DNA of 64,000 nucleotides. It comes from Catellatospora sichuanensis. Lineage in GTDB: Bacteria; Actinomycetota; Actinomycetes; Mycobacteriales; Micromonosporaceae. The notes below the pieces were generated by a model. The model was not told where the DNA came from. It saw nothing but the letters and a program-made list of their open reading frames with translations, and did not search any database. Below are positions 1-9,236 of the stretch, in pieces. The position numbers and the translations under genes were made by a program. The number at the start of each line of letters is the position of its first letter. Within the stretch, counting starts at the first letter, position 1. Location: positions 224,178-288,177 of the forward strand of contig NZ_ML660185.1 of assembly GCF_007483665.1 (NCBI RefSeq). The letters are read 5' to 3'.

Positions 1-22
1 TGGGGCGTGCCGCACGCGATGC

Positions 23-1183
23 TCACGTCTGCTGCTGCGGCAGGTACTCCTCCGGGGTGAGGCCGAACGTCCACGCCACGCCCTCCCGCGCGGTGCGCAC
101 GGTCGGCGGCACCCGCAGGAAGTACGTGCGGAAGCTGCCGTCGGGCTCGGGGCTGGAGTTCAGCACCTCCACCATCACCAGTGGCTCGTCGCCGGGCAGC
201 TCGACCCGCCACAGCGTGCCGCACACGTCGGACTGCGTCTTGGACGCCCCGGACTCGCGCAGGTAGCGGTCGAACCCGAAGTGCTCCAGCATCACCCGGC
301 GCATCTCGGCGTTGGACTCGCGCCGGATGCGCGCCACCGTCAGTGTCGGCAGTTCGGCGGCGATCTCCGCGGGCATCGGCATGCCGCTCCACGCGTGCAG
401 GCCGAATCCGTCCGGGTAGGACAGCGCCGGGCCGTCGCCGTGGTGCAGCCGGCCCAGGTTGTCGCGGTGCACCGCCCGTGGGCGCTCGGTGAGGATCGCG
501 ACCTGTTCGAACGCCCACCACCAGCCCGCACTGCAGGCCACCCGGGCCAGGCCGTCGACGTCGGGGTGGCTGTCGAACGCGCCCAGCCAGGCCGCGTCGT
601 GCTGGCCGTGGATCACGTCGAGCAGCGCGTCCTGCTGCGCCTGGCCGAGCTCGCCGCCCCGCGTGCCGAACTGCTCCGTCAGCCGGGTGCGCAGCGGCGT
701 GGCCAGCTGGTCGACGAGCTGCTGCCAGGGCCGGCGGGCGGTGGCGGCCCAGTGCCGGGCGAAGCCGACCCCACCGAGCCGGGTGGTGAGCGCGGCGCGA
801 GCCTGCGCCCAGGGGCGGGTGCGCACCTGCGGGCGTACGCTGCGGCCGAGCTGGAGATCGCCCGGCCGGACGCCCTGCGCGGCCAGCGCCTCGCGCACCT
901 TCGGATCGCCCGCCGACCCGGTGCGCAGCATCGCCACCGCCGTCGCGCCCGCGGCGGGCGAGCCCAGCCACAGCATCCGCCGTGGCGCGGGCAGCCCCGC
1001 CAGGGAGTACGCGATTCCTACCCCCGCCTCGGCGCCCGCCCGGTCGGCCGGGTCGGTGCTCAGCCCGGTCGCCAGCCAGCGCTCGGCCCGCTCGGCCAGC
1101 GCCATGTCGGCGTTCTTCCGCGCCTCGCGCCGGTTCAGCGGCTGCTCGCCGCTCGTGCTGTGTGCCTGTCGAGTCGTCGTCAT
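23..1183 (-). CDS. DUF6745-type protein of unknown function
   Basis: The product has 386 residues. The C-terminal half carries the segment LHHGDGPALSYPDGFGLHAW (about residue 250), which I associate with the DUF6745 family; no enzyme motif is evident. The N-terminal half is Ala/Arg-rich and helical-looking, with no signal peptide or membrane span. An in-frame GTG-type start 20 codons upstream exists, but the ATG at 1183 is preceded by GGGAG at a good distance and begins 20 nt after the stop of the small upstream gene. The two are therefore probably co-transcribed, small gene first. Function is unknown; in my memory this family often sits beside a short conserved partner, which fits here. Confidence 0.8.
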   Translation of the reverse strand: MTTTRQAHSTSGEQPLNRREARKNADMALAERAERWLATGLSTDPADRAGAEAGVGIAYSLAGLPAPRRMLWLGSPAAGATAVAMLRTGSAGDPKVREALAAQGVRPGDLQLGRSVRPQVRTRPWAQARAALTTRLGGVGFARHWAATARRPWQQLVDQLATPLRTRLTEQFGTRGGELGQAQQDALLDVIHGQHDAAWLGAFDSHPDVDGLARVACSAGWWWAFEQVAILTERPRAVHRDNLGRLHHGDGPALSYPDGFGLHAWSGMPMPAEIAAELPTLTVARIRRESNAEMRRVMLEHFGFDRYLRESGASKTQSDVCGTLWRVELPGDEPLVMVEVLNSSPEPDGSFRTYFLRVPPTVRTAREGVAWTFGLTPEEYLPQQQT

Positions 1184-1202
1184 CTCCCAGCTCCCGCCGT
1201 GC

Positions 1203-1523
1203 TCAGTCCGCGACCGGGCGGATCGCGCCGGGGAAGTACTCACGCTGGCGGACCACCCGGTATGCCCCCGCGGCCAGCGCGATCGGGCCGTGCTCCTCGT
1301 GCACGAGCCGGCCGTAGCCCTCGATCAGCAGGAACAGCCGGCCCGGGTCGTCGGGCGGGCACAGCATCGCCACGCGCTCGCCGGTCACCACGTGCGCGTG
1401 GCCGGTCGCCTCGCCCAGCGCCAGCACCATCCGGTTGCGCCGGTCCCGCGGCGCGGGCATCAGATCGGGCGGCAGCTCCTCCCGCGCGATCGGGACCACC
1501 AGCACATCACCCTGCCGAAACAT
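1203..1523 (-). CDS. small conserved partner of the DUF6745 gene
   Basis: A 106-residue soluble protein beginning MFRQGDVLVVPI and containing the block VLALGEATGHAHVV around residues 33-46, followed by a Pro/Asp segment and an acidic-basic C-terminus. The QGDVL plus GE-TGH-H pattern is one I recall from small proteins of unknown function linked to phage, plasmid and DUF6745 loci. GGAG precedes the ATG by about 6 nt. The gene ends 20 nt before the DUF6745 start, so the two form a likely bicistronic unit. No catalytic motif can be named. Confidence 0.75.
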   Translation of the reverse strand: MFRQGDVLVVPIAREELPPDLMPAPRDRRNRMVLALGEATGHAHVVTGERVAMLCPPDDPGRLFLLIEGYGRLVHEEHGPIALAAGAYRVVRQREYFPGAIRPVAD

Positions 1524-1561
1524 GATCAGCTCCACAACCGACGGACGAGTCGCGGGCGACG

Positions 1562-2377
1562 CTAGTGGGTGGGTACGACACCGCCTGTGGGGAACAGCTC
1601 CTCCAGCACCGCGGCCACGCCGTCGTCGTCGTTGCTCGCGGTGACGCGGTCGGCCCCGGCCAGGGCCTGCGGATGGGCGTTGGCGACGGCGACCCCGGTG
1701 CCCGCCCAGCGCAGCACGGGGACATCGTTGGGCATGTCCCCGAACGCGATCACCTGGTCGGCCGCGACGCCCCAGCCCGCACACAGGCGGGCGAGAGTGT
1801 CCGCCTTGGACACCGTCGCGGCGCTGATCTCCAGCATGCCACTGCCGCCGGAGTAGGTGACCATGACGTCCGGCACGAGCGCCTGCAGCCGCGCCATCAG
1901 CTCCTCGGTGACCGGGGCGGGAGACCAGGCCAGCAGCTTCACGCAGCTCTCCGCCCCGGTCCACAGCTCGGCGAGCGAGGCCGTGGGCACGCGTATCACG
2001 CTGCGGGAACTCACGTGATCGAAGCCGGGTCCGGTCAGTGCCCGGTATCCGGTCTCCACCGCGAAGCCCACGCCGTCCAGCGCCGAGGTGAGCACGGCGG
2101 CGACCCGCTCGGCCAGCGCGAGCGGCAGCGGACCGACGATGGTGATCTCGCCGGTGGCCAGGTCGTACGTGGCGGCGCCGTTGGAGCACACGGCGACACC
2201 CGTGATGCTTGCCGCCCCGGCGATATCGTGGATCTCCCGGGGCGGCCGCGCGGTGCAGATGACGACACGGGCGCCGGCCCGCGTCGCCCGGCGCAGCGCG
2301 GCCACGGTGCGGGCGGTGAGGGTGCCGTCCGAGCGGAGCAGGGTGCCGTCCAGGTCGACGGCGACGACGCGGATCAC
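1562..2377 (-). CDS. HAD superfamily (Cof-type, IIB) phosphatase
   Basis: The 271-residue protein starts with VVAVDLDGTLL, the HAD motif I with both aspartates, has a Thr in motif II (VICTAR), and ends with motif IV GDMPNDVPVL near residue 215. The spacing between motifs leaves room for the large C2-type cap of Cof/YidA-like sugar-phosphate or nucleotide phosphatases. The substrate cannot be read. It starts at GTG with no Shine-Dalgarno sequence, but TAGGGT lies 6 nt upstream (2384-2389), consistent with a leaderless transcript. It is divergent from the membrane-protein gene at 2591. Confidence 0.88.
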   Translation of the reverse strand: MIRVVAVDLDGTLLRSDGTLTARTVAALRRATRAGARVVICTARPPREIHDIAGAASITGVAVCSNGAATYDLATGEITIVGPLPLALAERVAAVLTSALDGVGFAVETGYRALTGPGFDHVSSRSVIRVPTASLAELWTGAESCVKLLAWSPAPVTEELMARLQALVPDVMVTYSGGSGMLEISAATVSKADTLARLCAGWGVAADQVIAFGDMPNDVPVLRWAGTGVAVANAHPQALAGADRVTASNDDDGVAAVLEELFPTGGVVPTH

Positions 2378-2448
2378 CGCCGGACCCTACCGCCCACCAC
2401 CGCGCCCGCTTCCGACGGGCACGGGGCCGCAGTGGTGCCTTGACCGCT

Positions 2449-2509
2449 CGATTTGCCAGGCAAGCGGGCGTATAGGCGGTCAAGATACGCACACGTGCCT
2501 GGCAAATCG
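2449..2509. repeat. nested inverted repeat in a divergent intergenic region
   Basis: Perfect 14-bp arms at 2449-2462 and 2496-2509 (CGATTTGCCAGGCA and its complement) enclose a second 6-bp pair, GCGTAT/ATACGC, at 2468-2473 and 2485-2490. An alternative 7-bp pair, TGACCGC/GCGGTCA (2441-2447 and 2476-2482), overlaps it, so two structures could compete. It lies between divergent genes and so is not positioned as a terminator. It could be an operator or a dispersed palindromic element. Confidence 0.7.
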
Positions 2510-2590
2510 CACGATCTTCGCGGGCTCACGCGGGCAAGGCCGACGGCGTCGGAGTACGGCGCAGCCCGCCGTCCGTGGCAGACTCGGGGC

Positions 2591-3130
2591 ATGTCGATGT
2601 CCGGGCTGCGGATGGTCGTGTTCCTGTGTGCCGGTGTGGCCAGTGCGGCGATCGGCCTGCTCGCCCTGGTGACGAACGTCGGCACCGGCTATTACACGGT
2701 CTTCGGGATGGTGCTGGGCTGTGCCGGCGCGGTGCTGGCCTGGCTCGGCCTCGCCGGGCTGCGCCCCGGCCCGATCGTGTGGGCCGCGGTGGCGGTGCTG
2801 GCGGTGGCCGGTCTGCTGGCGGGTCTGCTGGTGGTACGCGAGGACGTGTGCTGCATGTTCGGCTACCGGCGCGGGCTCGGTTATCCCTGGGCGTGGTTGG
2901 ACAGCTGGGCCGACGCCGAAACCCTGGACGAGATCGAGGAGATCGCCGCCGCCCCCGAGCGCCTGCCGCTGCACCTCGATCCGGCGAAGCTGATCCTCGA
3001 CGCCCTGTTCTGGACCCAGGCCGCCGTCCTCGCCGTGATTCCCGCGGTGCTCGTGCTGCGCGGCGCCCGGCCCGACCACCCGGATGACCATGAGGTTGTG
3101 CCGCCGACACGCCGTCGAGCCGTGCCATAG
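2591..3130 (+). CDS. small integral membrane protein
   Basis: The protein has 179 residues with three N-terminal hydrophobic helices (roughly residues 6-27, 35-57 and 61-82), a polar central part containing a double-Cys VCCMFGYRRG segment and an acidic helix, then a fourth membrane span near residues 141-160 and a charged C-terminus. I do not recognise the family. ATG 2591 was chosen over upstream GTGs because it begins the hydrophobic protein; CAGACT lies 6 nt upstream, a weak leaderless -10. It converges on the gene ending at 3160 with a 29-nt gap and no convincing terminator. Confidence 0.7.
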   Translation: MSMSGLRMVVFLCAGVASAAIGLLALVTNVGTGYYTVFGMVLGCAGAVLAWLGLAGLRPGPIVWAAVAVLAVAGLLAGLLVVREDVCCMFGYRRGLGYPWAWLDSWADAETLDEIEEIAAAPERLPLHLDPAKLILDALFWTQAAVLAVIPAVLVLRGARPDHPDDHEVVPPTRRRAVP

Positions 3131-3159
3131 GTTCATGATCACCCGGGTGGGGGCGGGGG

Positions 3160-4479
3160 TCACCAGTCGGAGTTGGCTGCGCCCAGGCCCAGGCGGATCT
3201 GGTCGAACTGGTTGCCGTCGTTGTCGTCGGTGAAGGTCAGGGCGATCTCGCCCCAGGGGGAGACCGCCACGGCGGGTTGTTCCTGGCGGCCGGTGGTGAC
3301 GTCGGTGTAGAACTGGGCGGGCAGGCGGCCGGCGGCGGTGCCGTCGGGGTTGAAGCCGCGGGCCCAGACGTCGAGGCCGTTCGCCGGGATCGTCCAGCCG
3401 ACGACCACGTTGGCCTGGTCGTCGATGCCGGTGGCGGGTGCGGTGGCACCCGGCTGCGGGGACACCTCGACGTCGGCGTGGCGTGCCGTGCCGGCCGAGG
3501 TGAACGAGCGCGTCCAGACCGTGGGTGCCGCGGTGTGGTCGGACTCCCAGGCGACGGTGAACTCGCCGGTCATGTTGACCGCCACGGACGCGTTGCGCTG
3601 CTGGCCGTCGGCGGTGGCGTTGGCGGTACGCCGGGACAGGGCCACCGCACCGTTGGCCTTGGCCAGCCGGACCAGGCCGATGTTGTCGAAGCCGTTGCCG
3701 TCGCCGTCCTCGTTCCACACGATGGTCGCGTCGCCCGCGGCGGACACCGCGACGTCGGGCCGGTGGTGCGCGCCGGTGGTCTGGCTCGCGGTCACCTCGT
3801 ACGCCTTGGTGGTCACGTTGGTGAACCCGGCGGCCTTGACCGTGGCCGGGTTCGGGTCCTGGCTGTCCTCCCAGACCACGGTGAACGCCACCGCACTCGG
3901 GTTGCTCGGCGTGCCGTCAGGGTCGACCGCGACCGCGGGCTGGATCTGCTGGCCCGCGGCCGAGGCGTTGGCGTTGCCGGAGCCCAGCACCGTGCCGGTC
4001 GGCGAGACCACCCGGTAGGGGATGTTGTAGAAGCCGTTGCCGTCCGGGTCGTCCGCCCAGACCACCACGGCGTTGCCCTTGTCGTCGAGGCCGACGTCGG
4101 GGGACAGGTGCCGCCAGGTGGTGCCGGCGGTGCCGCCCGCGGAGAGCTTCAGCTCGTACACGGCGACGCCGTCGCGGAACAGGCGCAGGAAGATCTCGGT
4201 GTGGGCTGCGTCCTCGGGGCCGGTGCTGTCGCGGTCGTCCTCCCAGACCACGGCGACGTGGCCGGACCGGTTCGCGGCCACGGCCGAGACGTCCTGGTCA
4301 CCGGTGGCGGTGCTGTTGGCGGTGGTCCAGCTGACCGACGTCGGCGTCAGCGCGGCTGCGGCCCGCACGGCGGAGACGGGCACGGTCGATGTCACGGGCG
4401 CGGCGGACGCCGGGGTGGCCACGGTGGCGGCCACGAGCGCCGCGGTCGCGGACAGGGCCAGGGTGGTGAGGGCTCTCAT
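3160..4479 (-). CDS. secreted repeat protein, beta-propeller-like
   Basis: A 439-residue exported protein with a Sec-type signal peptide ending in TPASAAP at about residue 28. The mature part is built of repeated units of roughly 45-60 residues, each with a conserved core of the form D-V-A-V ... G ... VVW-D ... N-D (for example DVAVSAAGDATIVWNEDGDG). This suggests a propeller or BNR-like fold. AGGAGA precedes ATG 4479, and the start lies 11 nt after the stop of the PhoD gene, so it is probably the second gene of that operon. Binding partner or substrate is not readable. Confidence 0.82.
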   Translation of the reverse strand: MRALTTLALSATAALVAATVATPASAAPVTSTVPVSAVRAAAALTPTSVSWTTANSTATGDQDVSAVAANRSGHVAVVWEDDRDSTGPEDAAHTEIFLRLFRDGVAVYELKLSAGGTAGTTWRHLSPDVGLDDKGNAVVVWADDPDGNGFYNIPYRVVSPTGTVLGSGNANASAAGQQIQPAVAVDPDGTPSNPSAVAFTVVWEDSQDPNPATVKAAGFTNVTTKAYEVTASQTTGAHHRPDVAVSAAGDATIVWNEDGDGNGFDNIGLVRLAKANGAVALSRRTANATADGQQRNASVAVNMTGEFTVAWESDHTAAPTVWTRSFTSAGTARHADVEVSPQPGATAPATGIDDQANVVVGWTIPANGLDVWARGFNPDGTAAGRLPAQFYTDVTTGRQEQPAVAVSPWGEIALTFTDDNDGNQFDQIRLGLGAANSDW

Positions 4480-4489
4480 GCGGATTCTC

Positions 4490-6028
4490 CTAGACCTGCT
4501 GCAGGCCGGGCAGGCCGTCCTGGATGACGTACGAGCGCAGCGTGGACACCGCAGCGCCGTGCTCGGTGACCGCGCCGACCGCGCGGAAGTCGGCGCGGAC
4601 CTGCGCCGGTGTGATGGTGGTGCGCACGTAACCGCGCCGGTCCGCGTAGAACTTCAGGTGCGGGTTGGTGGCCACGTTCGGCACGGTCGTGGTGGCGCTG
4701 CCGTCGCCGCCGGAGCTGATCGACGTGCACACCAGCTCGGTGCCGATGGTCGCCGAGTTCGGGTTGGCATAGTCGGCCTTCAGCTCGTTGGCCCAGGACT
4801 TGTGCACGTCGCCGGTGAGTACGAGCGGGTTGCGCACGGCGCGGTCGCGCCAGCCCTGCTGGATGCGGGCGCGCGAACCGCGGTAGCCGTCCCACGCGTC
4901 CATGCTGGCGGCACCGGCCGCGTCGAACTGGCGGGCGAAGAAGACCTGCTGGCCCAGGACATCCCAGGTGCCGTAGTGCTGGGCGAGGCCGTCGAGCAGC
5001 CACGCCTCCTGCGCCGCGCCGGTCAGGCTGCGGGCGGGCAGGTCGGCGTCGGCGCACACCTTCCAGCCGTCGCTGCAGGCCTGGTCGTCGCGGAACTGGC
5101 GGGTGTCGAGCATGTGGAAGGTGGCCAGCCTGCCCCAGCGGATGCGGCGGTACAGGGGGATGCTGTTGCCGTCGGGCGTCGAAGCCGGACGCAGCGGCAT
5201 GTTCTCGTAGTAGGCGCGGTACGCGGCGGTGCGCCGGGCGGTCCACTGCGCCGCGGTCAGCGCGGGGGAGCTGTCGGCGCGCACGTTCGTGGCGTAGTTG
5301 TTCTCGACCTCGTGGTCGTCGGGCACCACCAGCCAGGGCGCTGCCGCGTGCGCGGCCTGCAGGTCGGGGTCGGACTTGTACAGCGCGTAGCGGCGGCGGT
5401 AATCGGCCAGCGAGACGATCTCGGCGCCCACGTGCTCGCGCACCGACCCGGCCGTCGCCCCGCCCTCGTAGATGTAGTCGCCCAGGTGAAGCACCAGGCC
5501 GGGGTTGTCCTCGGCCAGGCGGCGGTACGCGGTGAAGTAGCCGGCCTGCCAGTTCGAGCAGGACGCGAACGCCATCACCAGGTCGCGGCCGAACGCGGTC
5601 GGCGCCGGGGCGGTGCGGGTGCGCCCGACCGGCGAGAGGTGGCCCTGTGCCCGGAACCGGTAGTAGTAGTCGGCGTCGGCGGCCAGCCCGCCCGCGATCA
5701 CGTGCACCGAGTGCGCGTCGGCGTAGCGGGCGGTGACCGAGCCGGAGGCGGCCAGCGAGCTGAACGAGCTGGTGGTGGAGACCTGCCAGTCGACGACGAC
5801 GTCGGCGTTGGCCATGCCGCCCTGGCCGTCGGCGTTGAGCGGGGTCGGGGCCAGGCGGGTCCACAGCACGACGCTGTCGGACTCGGGGTCGCCGGAGGCC
5901 ACACCGAGCTTGAACGGGTACGGGGCGGCGGCGAACGCGCTCCCGCCGGCCAGTGCGGTCCCCGCGATCGCGAGTCCGCCGAGGACGAACGTACGGCGAT
6001 GGAGTGATCTCATGCGCCGGACATTCAT
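4490..6028 (-). CDS. phoD: Tat-exported alkaline phosphatase D (PhoD family)
   Basis: The N-terminus carries a twin-arginine signal (LHRRTFVLGG) with an Ala-rich cleavage region. PhoD landmarks follow: an N-terminal Fn3-like domain (SGDPESDSVVLWTRLAP), FASCSNWQAGYF, HLGDYIYEGG (metal ligand Asp), VPDDHEVENNY and LTGDVHKSW. PhoD enzymes are extracellular Ca/Fe-dependent phosphodiesterase/monoesterases used in phosphate scavenging. The length, about 512 residues, is usual. The start is uncertain: ATGs at 6028 and 6013 both keep the Tat motif and neither has a clear ribosome site. It is followed 11 nt later by the secreted repeat protein. No Pho box could be confirmed by eye. Confidence 0.92.
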   Translation of the reverse strand: MNVRRMRSLHRRTFVLGGLAIAGTALAGGSAFAAAPYPFKLGVASGDPESDSVVLWTRLAPTPLNADGQGGMANADVVVDWQVSTTSSFSSLAASGSVTARYADAHSVHVIAGGLAADADYYYRFRAQGHLSPVGRTRTAPAPTAFGRDLVMAFASCSNWQAGYFTAYRRLAEDNPGLVLHLGDYIYEGGATAGSVREHVGAEIVSLADYRRRYALYKSDPDLQAAHAAAPWLVVPDDHEVENNYATNVRADSSPALTAAQWTARRTAAYRAYYENMPLRPASTPDGNSIPLYRRIRWGRLATFHMLDTRQFRDDQACSDGWKVCADADLPARSLTGAAQEAWLLDGLAQHYGTWDVLGQQVFFARQFDAAGAASMDAWDGYRGSRARIQQGWRDRAVRNPLVLTGDVHKSWANELKADYANPNSATIGTELVCTSISSGGDGSATTTVPNVATNPHLKFYADRRGYVRTTITPAQVRADFRAVGAVTEHGAAVSTLRSYVIQDGLPGLQQV

Positions 6029-6182
6029 GGACGATGATGAACGTGATCCGTTGTGGCGTTGAACCACGGATTACGGGCGGCGGTCACTCCGTCGTGTCAT
6101 CTCGTCATGTCCGACCCTTCTGCGAGGATGCTGCCTGGACCGGCGCGATCCACGCGAACCATGACGATCAAGGAGGATTCGA

Positions 6183-6590
6183 ATGGCGTCCCGACTCAAC
6201 CCGTACATCAGCTTCAACGGCAACGCCCGCGAGGCGATGGAGTTCTACCAGGGCATCCTCGGCGGCAACCTGACGATGAGCACGTTCGGCGAGTTCGGCG
6301 ACAAGGACGCGCCGTACGCCGACCAGATCATGCACGCGATGCTGGAGTCCGACGCCGGCTACACCCTGATGGCCTCGGACACCCCGCCCGGCATGGCCTA
6401 TCACCCCGGCGACAACATCACGGTCAGCCTCAGCGGCGACGACGGTGACAAGCTGCGTGGCTACTGGGAGAAGCTCACCGAGGGCGGCACCGTCGGCGTG
6501 CCGCTGGAGAAGCAGATGTGGGGCGACGAGTTCGGCGCCCTGAAGGACCGCTTCGGCATCAACTGGATGGTCAACATCGCCGGCTCCTGA
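6183..6590 (+). CDS. VOC-fold (PhnB/glyoxalase-like) protein
   Basis: A 135-residue protein opening with LNPYISFNGNAREAMEFYQ, the typical beta-alpha start of PhnB-like vicinal-oxygen-chelate proteins, and ending with WGDEFGALKDRFGINWMVN, the usual closing motif of that family. One domain contains two beta-alpha-beta-beta-beta modules. Members are often mislabelled as demethylubiquinone methyltransferases; the true ligand is unknown. The gene has an excellent Shine-Dalgarno sequence (AAGGAGGA, 6182 region) and is monocistronic, ending at the palindromic terminator at 6632. Confidence 0.88.
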   Translation: MASRLNPYISFNGNAREAMEFYQGILGGNLTMSTFGEFGDKDAPYADQIMHAMLESDAGYTLMASDTPPGMAYHPGDNITVSLSGDDGDKLRGYWEKLTEGGTVGVPLEKQMWGDEFGALKDRFGINWMVNIAGS

Positions 6591-6631
6591 AGCCGCATTC
6601 CGGGCGGGCGGCTGTCGGCCGCGTGTCCTGG

Positions 6632-6679
6632 AAAGACGCAGGCCGACCTGGCGAGCTCGCCAGGTCGGCCTGCGTCTTT
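6632..6679. terminator. perfect 48-bp palindrome, bidirectional terminator
   Basis: Two 24-bp arms meet with no spacer (axis between 6655 and 6656). The outer ends are AAAGACGCAGG and CCTGCGTCTTT, so a T-run follows the stem on both strands. It lies between convergent genes ending at 6590 (+) and 6690 (-), the expected position for a shared intrinsic terminator. Confidence 0.88.
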
Positions 6680-6689
6680 GCGTCGATCG

Positions 6690-7403
6690 TCAGCTGGTCT
6701 CGCCCGCGACCGAGAACGAGCGCAGCCGCTGCGTGGCCAGCCAGGTGCCGACCGCCGTGATGAGCACTGCCATCACCGCCGCGACCCCGGTCGAGACCGT
6801 CGTCCCGAACAGCGTCGTCCCGGACAGCTCGGCGGCGAACTGGATGACGTAGTGCTGCACCGAGATGGTGCGGGTGCCGGCCACCAGGTTGCTCACCAGG
6901 CCCTCCCAGATCACCACGTAGAGCAGACCCACCAGCACCGGCCGCCGGGTCACCACGCTCAGCGCCAGGAACAGCGCGCTGTACGCGATCGCGCCCGCCA
7001 CGCACGCCAGCGCGAGCCCGAGGCCGAGTCTCGTCCCGTCCACCATGGTGCCCGCGACGAACATCGGTACGCCGGTGGCCACGGCGCTGACCACCGACGC
7101 CACGGCCAGCTTGGCGAGGATGATCCGGCTGCGCGGGATGGGCTTGGTGAGGATGTGCACCACGGTGCCGTCGTCGATCTCCGAGCCGAGCACGCCGGTG
7201 CCGACGATCAGCGACACCAGCGGCAGGACCGTGGCGACACCCAGCCCGACCAGGACCCCATCGGCCAGGTCGATGGTCGGCGCGTCGAAAGCGATGCCGA
7301 CGGCGGTCAGCCCGATCAGGATGACCGGCATGGGCAGCAGCAGCCAGGACCGGCGGCGGCCGAGCAGGCCGCGGGCGGTGATCCAGGCAATGGTCATGTT
7401 CAT
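6690..7403 (-). CDS. ABC-2 type permease (third transporter membrane gene)
   Basis: A 237-residue polytopic protein with about six hydrophobic segments, beginning MNMTIAWITARGLLGRRRSW and containing the IDDGTVVHILTKPIPRSRI segment after the second span, typical of ABC-2 permeases that move from membrane to cytoplasmic coupling helix. It is the last gene of the operon 10161 to 6690, 11 nt after the ATPase stop, and terminates at the 6632 palindrome. It presumably pairs with the ATPase encoded immediately upstream. The substrate is unknown. A second start (ATG 7397) is possible. Confidence 0.85.
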   Translation of the reverse strand: MNMTIAWITARGLLGRRRSWLLLPMPVILIGLTAVGIAFDAPTIDLADGVLVGLGVATVLPLVSLIVGTGVLGSEIDDGTVVHILTKPIPRSRIILAKLAVASVVSAVATGVPMFVAGTMVDGTRLGLGLALACVAGAIAYSALFLALSVVTRRPVLVGLLYVVIWEGLVSNLVAGTRTISVQHYVIQFAAELSGTTLFGTTVSTGVAAVMAVLITAVGTWLATQRLRSFSVAGETS

Positions 7404-7414
7404 CGCGGTGCTCC

Positions 7415-8322
<908 letters not shown>

Positions 8323-8326
<4 letters not shown>

Positions 8327-8385
8327 AGGGCTGCCTTTCGTTCGCGGCTTGCGGTGCTCCACTTCGTTGCGCTCCTCGCGCTCAC
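8323..8385 (-). CDS. 20-codon coupled micro-ORF between ABC genes
   Basis: GTG 8385 overlaps the TGA of the permease gene (GTGA), and its own TGA overlaps the GTG of the ATPase gene (GTGA), so the peptide MSARSATKWSTASRERKAAL exactly bridges the junction. The peptide is Ser/Arg/Ala-rich and hydrophilic. It resembles a short repeat sequence read in frame more than a folded protein. A likely role is preserving translational coupling across an inserted repeat; a functional peptide cannot be excluded. Confidence 0.5.
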
Positions 8386-9236
8386 AGGGACACCTTCCGG
8401 TAGCGCAGCACGAGCAGCGAAGCGCAGCCGGCCACGAGCAGCAACATCACCAGGCCGTACACCGGACCGAACGGGCCCACGTCGGTCGACGAGGTGCCGT
8501 ACAGCCACTCGCGCACGCCCTCGGGCAGCGTCAACGGGCTGAACAGCGCCGCGATCTGGGAGGCCGTGCCGCCCTTGCCCAGCTCATCCATCAGCGCGAC
8601 GACCGGCGTGGTGACCATGAAGACGACCACGATCGCGCCCGCCGCGAAGGCGCGTCGGCTGGCGATCGAGGCGATCAGCAGCGCGAGGCTGCTGAAGACC
8701 AGCGTGTAGCACGTGGCGACGACCCAGCCGCCGAGCATGCCGCGGGCCTCGGCCCCCACGCCAGAGGCGCCGTCGGCGGTGAACGCCGAGCCCAGGAACA
8801 TCACGGCCTGCGGAGCGGCCATCAGCAGCCACACCGCCGTGGCCATCGCGGCCAGCTTGGCCAGCGCGTAGTCCGAGCGCCGGATCGGCCGGGAGAAGTA
8901 CAGCGGCAGGGTCTGGTTGCGCAGGTCGCGGGAGACCAGCTCGGGCGCGACCACGGCCAGGAACACCATCACCACCACGCTCGCCGCGCCCGGCAGCTCC
9001 TGGTAGGTCAGAATCATCTCGCCCGACTGCGCCTTGACCGCGACGACGACCACGGCCAGGGCCATCACCAGGCCGATCACGATCCACGGGAAGATCTTGG
9101 CCTTGGCGCTGCGGCCCAGCCCGAACGCGACGCGCAGGCCATGTTCGAACAGCGAGCGGGCGGCATAACCGCGGCCCAGCCGGGGGCCGGTGTAGCGCTG
9201 GTAGCCGATGTCGTGGATGACGCTCTGCTCAGACAT
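8382..9236 (-). CDS. ABC-2 type permease
   Basis: A 284-residue membrane protein with about six spans. Its N-terminal cytoplasmic motif IGYQRYTGPRLGRG is one I recognise from actinobacterial ABC-2 permeases, and the central RDLRNQTLPLYFSRPIRRSDY forms the cytosolic coupling helix region. It starts 8 nt inside the end of the upstream ATPase gene (stop 9229), which implies coupled expression, and is followed by the micro-ORF at 8385. It is expected to pair with the ATPase 9229-10161. Confidence 0.88.
   Translation of the reverse strand: MSEQSVIHDIGYQRYTGPRLGRGYAARSLFEHGLRVAFGLGRSAKAKIFPWIVIGLVMALAVVVVAVKAQSGEMILTYQELPGAASVVVMVFLAVVAPELVSRDLRNQTLPLYFSRPIRRSDYALAKLAAMATAVWLLMAAPQAVMFLGSAFTADGASGVGAEARGMLGGWVVATCYTLVFSSLALLIASIASRRAFAAGAIVVVFMVTTPVVALMDELGKGGTASQIAALFSPLTLPEGVREWLYGTSSTDVGPFGPVYGLVMLLLVAGCASLLVLRYRKVSL

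Noticed and set aside
2441-2510. Bidirectional terminator
   Set aside because: The flanking genes diverge; nothing needs termination there.
4037-6007. A 656-codon plus-strand open frame
   Set aside because: It lies opposite PhoD and the secreted repeat protein, has no protein-like motif and is a GC-rich antisense artefact.
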